From: an uncultured Winogradskyella sp.
Lineage (GTDB): Bacteria > Bacteroidota > Bacteroidia > Flavobacteriales > Flavobacteriaceae
Direction: 5' to 3'
NCBI RefSeq assembly: GCF_947501905.1
Contig: NZ_CANMXL010000003.1
Span: forward strand, 310,001-374,000
DNA: 64,000 nucleotides
A model generated the notes under the pieces. The model searched no databases. It worked only from the letters and a program-made list of their open reading frames with translations, and was not told the DNA's origin. The translations under genes and the position numbers were made by a program. This document shows, piece by piece, positions 62,759 to 64,000 of this stretch (positions are counted from its first letter, which is position 1; every line of letters begins with the position of its first letter).

Positions 62759-63625
62759 ATGGATACTAAAGAACTTCTTAAAAAAGTAAGAAAAATAGAG
62801 ATTAAGACACGTCGACTGTCTGATCATATTTTTGGAGGCGAATACCACTCGACTTTCAAAGGTCGCGGTATGACTTTTTCTGAAGTACGCCAATATCAAT
62901 TTGGTGACGATGTACGTAATATCGATTGGAATGTTACAGCCCGTACAAATGAGCCACACGTTAAAGTTTTTGAAGAAGAACGAGAATTAACCATGATGCT
63001 CATGGCGGATGTTTCTGGAAGTAAATTATTTGGGACGCAAAATCAGTTTAAAGATGAAATTGTAACAGAGATTGCTGCAACCTTAGCCTTTTCTGCAACT
63101 CAGAATAATGATAAAATAGGGTTGATTCTATTTTCAGATGAAATAGAATTATTTATTCCGCCTAAAAAAGGACGTTCTCACGTATTAAGGATTATTCGTG
63201 AGTTATTAGAGTTTAAGCCAAAGAGTAAGAAGACCAATATTTCTGAAGCCTTAAAATTCTTGTCTAATGTGATGAAGAAAAAAGCCATTGTTTTTATGCT
63301 TTCAGATTTTGTAGCAGACGATTACAAGCAAACGCTTAAAATTACTGCTGGGAAACATGATATTACTGGGATTAGAATTTTTGATAAACATGAAGCTGAA
63401 ATCCCTAATATTGGAATGGTGCAAATGCAAGACGAAGAAACAGGAGAATTACTTCTTGTCAATACCGCATCTAAAAAGGTACGAAATGACTATGGCAAGT
63501 TTTATAACGAAAAAGTAGACTATTACAAAGATGCTTTTACCAAATCTGGTGCAGGAACCATAGATTGTCGTGTGGATGAAAGTTATGTAAAAAAGCTGTT
63601 AGGCTACTTTAAACGAAGAGGATAA
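62759..63625 (+). CDS. DUF58 (VWA-related) protein of the Bat operon
   Basis: A 288-residue soluble protein. HSTFKGRGMTFSEVRQYQ near 30-47, then DDVRNIDWNVTARTNEPHVK near 50-69, then the MIDAS-like ADVSGSK near 83 are the DUF58 landmarks, and the C-terminal half has the VWA-like fold (KAIVFMLSDFVADD). It is encoded 74 bases after the MoxR gene and 4 bases before the BatD-like gene, so it is part of the same operon. The role is probably as a MoxR client or partner in envelope maintenance. Confidence 0.93.
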   Translation: MDTKELLKKVRKIEIKTRRLSDHIFGGEYHSTFKGRGMTFSEVRQYQFGDDVRNIDWNVTARTNEPHVKVFEEERELTMMLMADVSGSKLFGTQNQFKDEIVTEIAATLAFSATQNNDKIGLILFSDEIELFIPPKKGRSHVLRIIRELLEFKPKSKKTNISEALKFLSNVMKKKAIVFMLSDFVADDYKQTLKITAGKHDITGIRIFDKHEAEIPNIGMVQMQDEETGELLLVNTASKKVRNDYGKFYNEKVDYYKDAFTKSGAGTIDCRVDESYVKKLLGYFKRRG

Positions 63626-63629
63626 ACAA

Positions 63630-64000
63630 ATGAATAATTACGAATTACGAATTACGAATAAACAAAACACTAGTTTCGAGCTTATCGCTTCGAGCTTCTT
63701 GTTTATTTTCTTTTTTCTTTTTTCTAATTTCACGTTCTCACAAGTTACGACCGAGGTTGATACTACTAATATCAGAATTGGCGAACAAATCTCTTATAAA
63801 ATAAAAGTCGAAACAGACTCAACTAAATTGGTGGTTTTTCCAGAAGGTCAAACGTTTATGCCGCTAGAAGTTGTTGAAGCTTTAAAAATAGATACGACTA
63901 AAAAGACTTCGAAGTTTCAGCTACTTCGCGAATATAAACTCACTCAGTTTGATTCCGGCTCGTATTATATTCCAAGACAAAAAATTATTGTAGGCGATAA
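63630..64000 (+). CDS. Partial BatD-like membrane protein (start of gene; C-terminus beyond window)
   Basis: An open frame starts with ATG at 63630, four bases after the DUF58 stop, and runs to the window end (123 codons). Residues 17-40 form a signal peptide or anchor rich in Phe (SSFLFIFFFLFSNFTFSQ). The mature part, VTTEVDTTNIRIGEQISYKI, is like the first Ig-like domain of BatD proteins, which are periplasmic/membrane components of the aerotolerance operon. The first 11 or so codons are made of tandem AATTACG repeats, so the real start could differ. Truncated only by the window edge. Confidence 0.8.
   Translation, partial: MNNYELRITNKQNTSFELIASSFLFIFFFLFSNFTFSQVTTEVDTTNIRIGEQISYKIKVETDSTKLVVFPEGQTFMPLEVVEALKIDTTKKTSKFQLLREYKLTQFDSGSYYIPRQKIIVGD
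63636..63656 (+). repeat. Three tandem copies of AATTACG at the 5' end of the BatD-like gene
   Basis: AATTACG occurs three times head to tail at 63636-63656 and continues as AATAA. It is in the coding region as read here, where the 7-base unit runs through all three frames. The same 12-mer AATTACGAATAA is at 62700. Confidence 0.8.

Noticed and set aside
63636..63656. Tandem 7-base repeats considered as a CRISPR array
   Set aside because: The units are contiguous without spacers and are far too short for CRISPR repeats.

Overview
The window looks like chromosome from a marine-type member of the Flavobacteriaceae (Bacteroidota). The DNA is AT-rich. Promoters follow the Bacteroidota TTTG / TAnnTTTG pattern. 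Several exported proteins end their signal peptides with a short Ala/Ser-Gln motif. There are a TonB-dependent receptor with its own lipoprotein, a GldM-like domain protein, a ribosomal protein L21 with a long C-terminal extension, and MoxR/DUF58/BatD-type genes. I see no rRNA, tRNA, insertion sequence, integrase, CRISPR array or prophage.

Layout. 1-6124: the 5' part of a calcium-binding-repeat lipoprotein, thiamine-phosphate kinase (thiL), a small zinc-ribbon-like protein, an alpha/beta hydrolase, a class C beta-lactamase-like serine hydrolase coupled to a BrnQ transporter, and an ACT-like protein. 6125-7755: aspartate kinase behind an intergenic inverted repeat. 7762-14814 is the most accessory-looking part: a lone ABC-type ATPase fused to a TOPRIM-like nuclease domain, then an operon of a predicted outer-membrane barrel protein and a polytopic membrane patatin-like hydrolase, with a palindrome just upstream. 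14981-21477: DUF2188 protein, proline aminopeptidase, glycine-zipper protein, a large BNR-repeat secreted protein and a barrel protein. 21576-25970: succinate dehydrogenase/fumarate reductase (sdhC-sdhA-sdhB) with two unrelated small genes between sdhA and sdhB. 26071-30523: two exported metallopeptidases and a membrane-anchored MutS-like ATPase. 30520-32292: a stand-alone GldM C-terminal-like protein and the rplU-rpmA operon.

32593-43670: an M16 peptidase pair (one active, one without the zinc motif), a DMT transporter, a Cys-rich HMA lipoprotein, and a cluster of TonB receptor, DUF5689 lipoprotein and a divergent endonuclease/exonuclease/phosphatase protein that suggests uptake of a phosphate-containing polymer. 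43738-53404: alpha-2-macroglobulin (with thioester motif) and penicillin-binding protein 1C, separated by a small monooxygenase-fold gene, with an SH3-type protein upstream. 53638-57873: an ALDH7-type aldehyde dehydrogenase and an exported DUF1800/DUF1501 pair. 58064-61487: a minus-strand run of an AlbA_2-domain protein, an HD-domain protein, a short-chain dehydrogenase and an aldo-keto reductase. 61683-64000: MoxR ATPase, DUF58 protein and the start of a BatD-like membrane protein.

Most genes are ordinary housekeeping or envelope functions. The parts most worth a second look are the ATPase-TOPRIM fusion, the membrane patatin/barrel pair with its palindrome, the interrupted sdh operon, the stand-alone GldM-like protein, and several flavobacterial-type intergenic repeats, one of which has become coding sequence. 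All family assignments were made by reading motifs; no database search was run.
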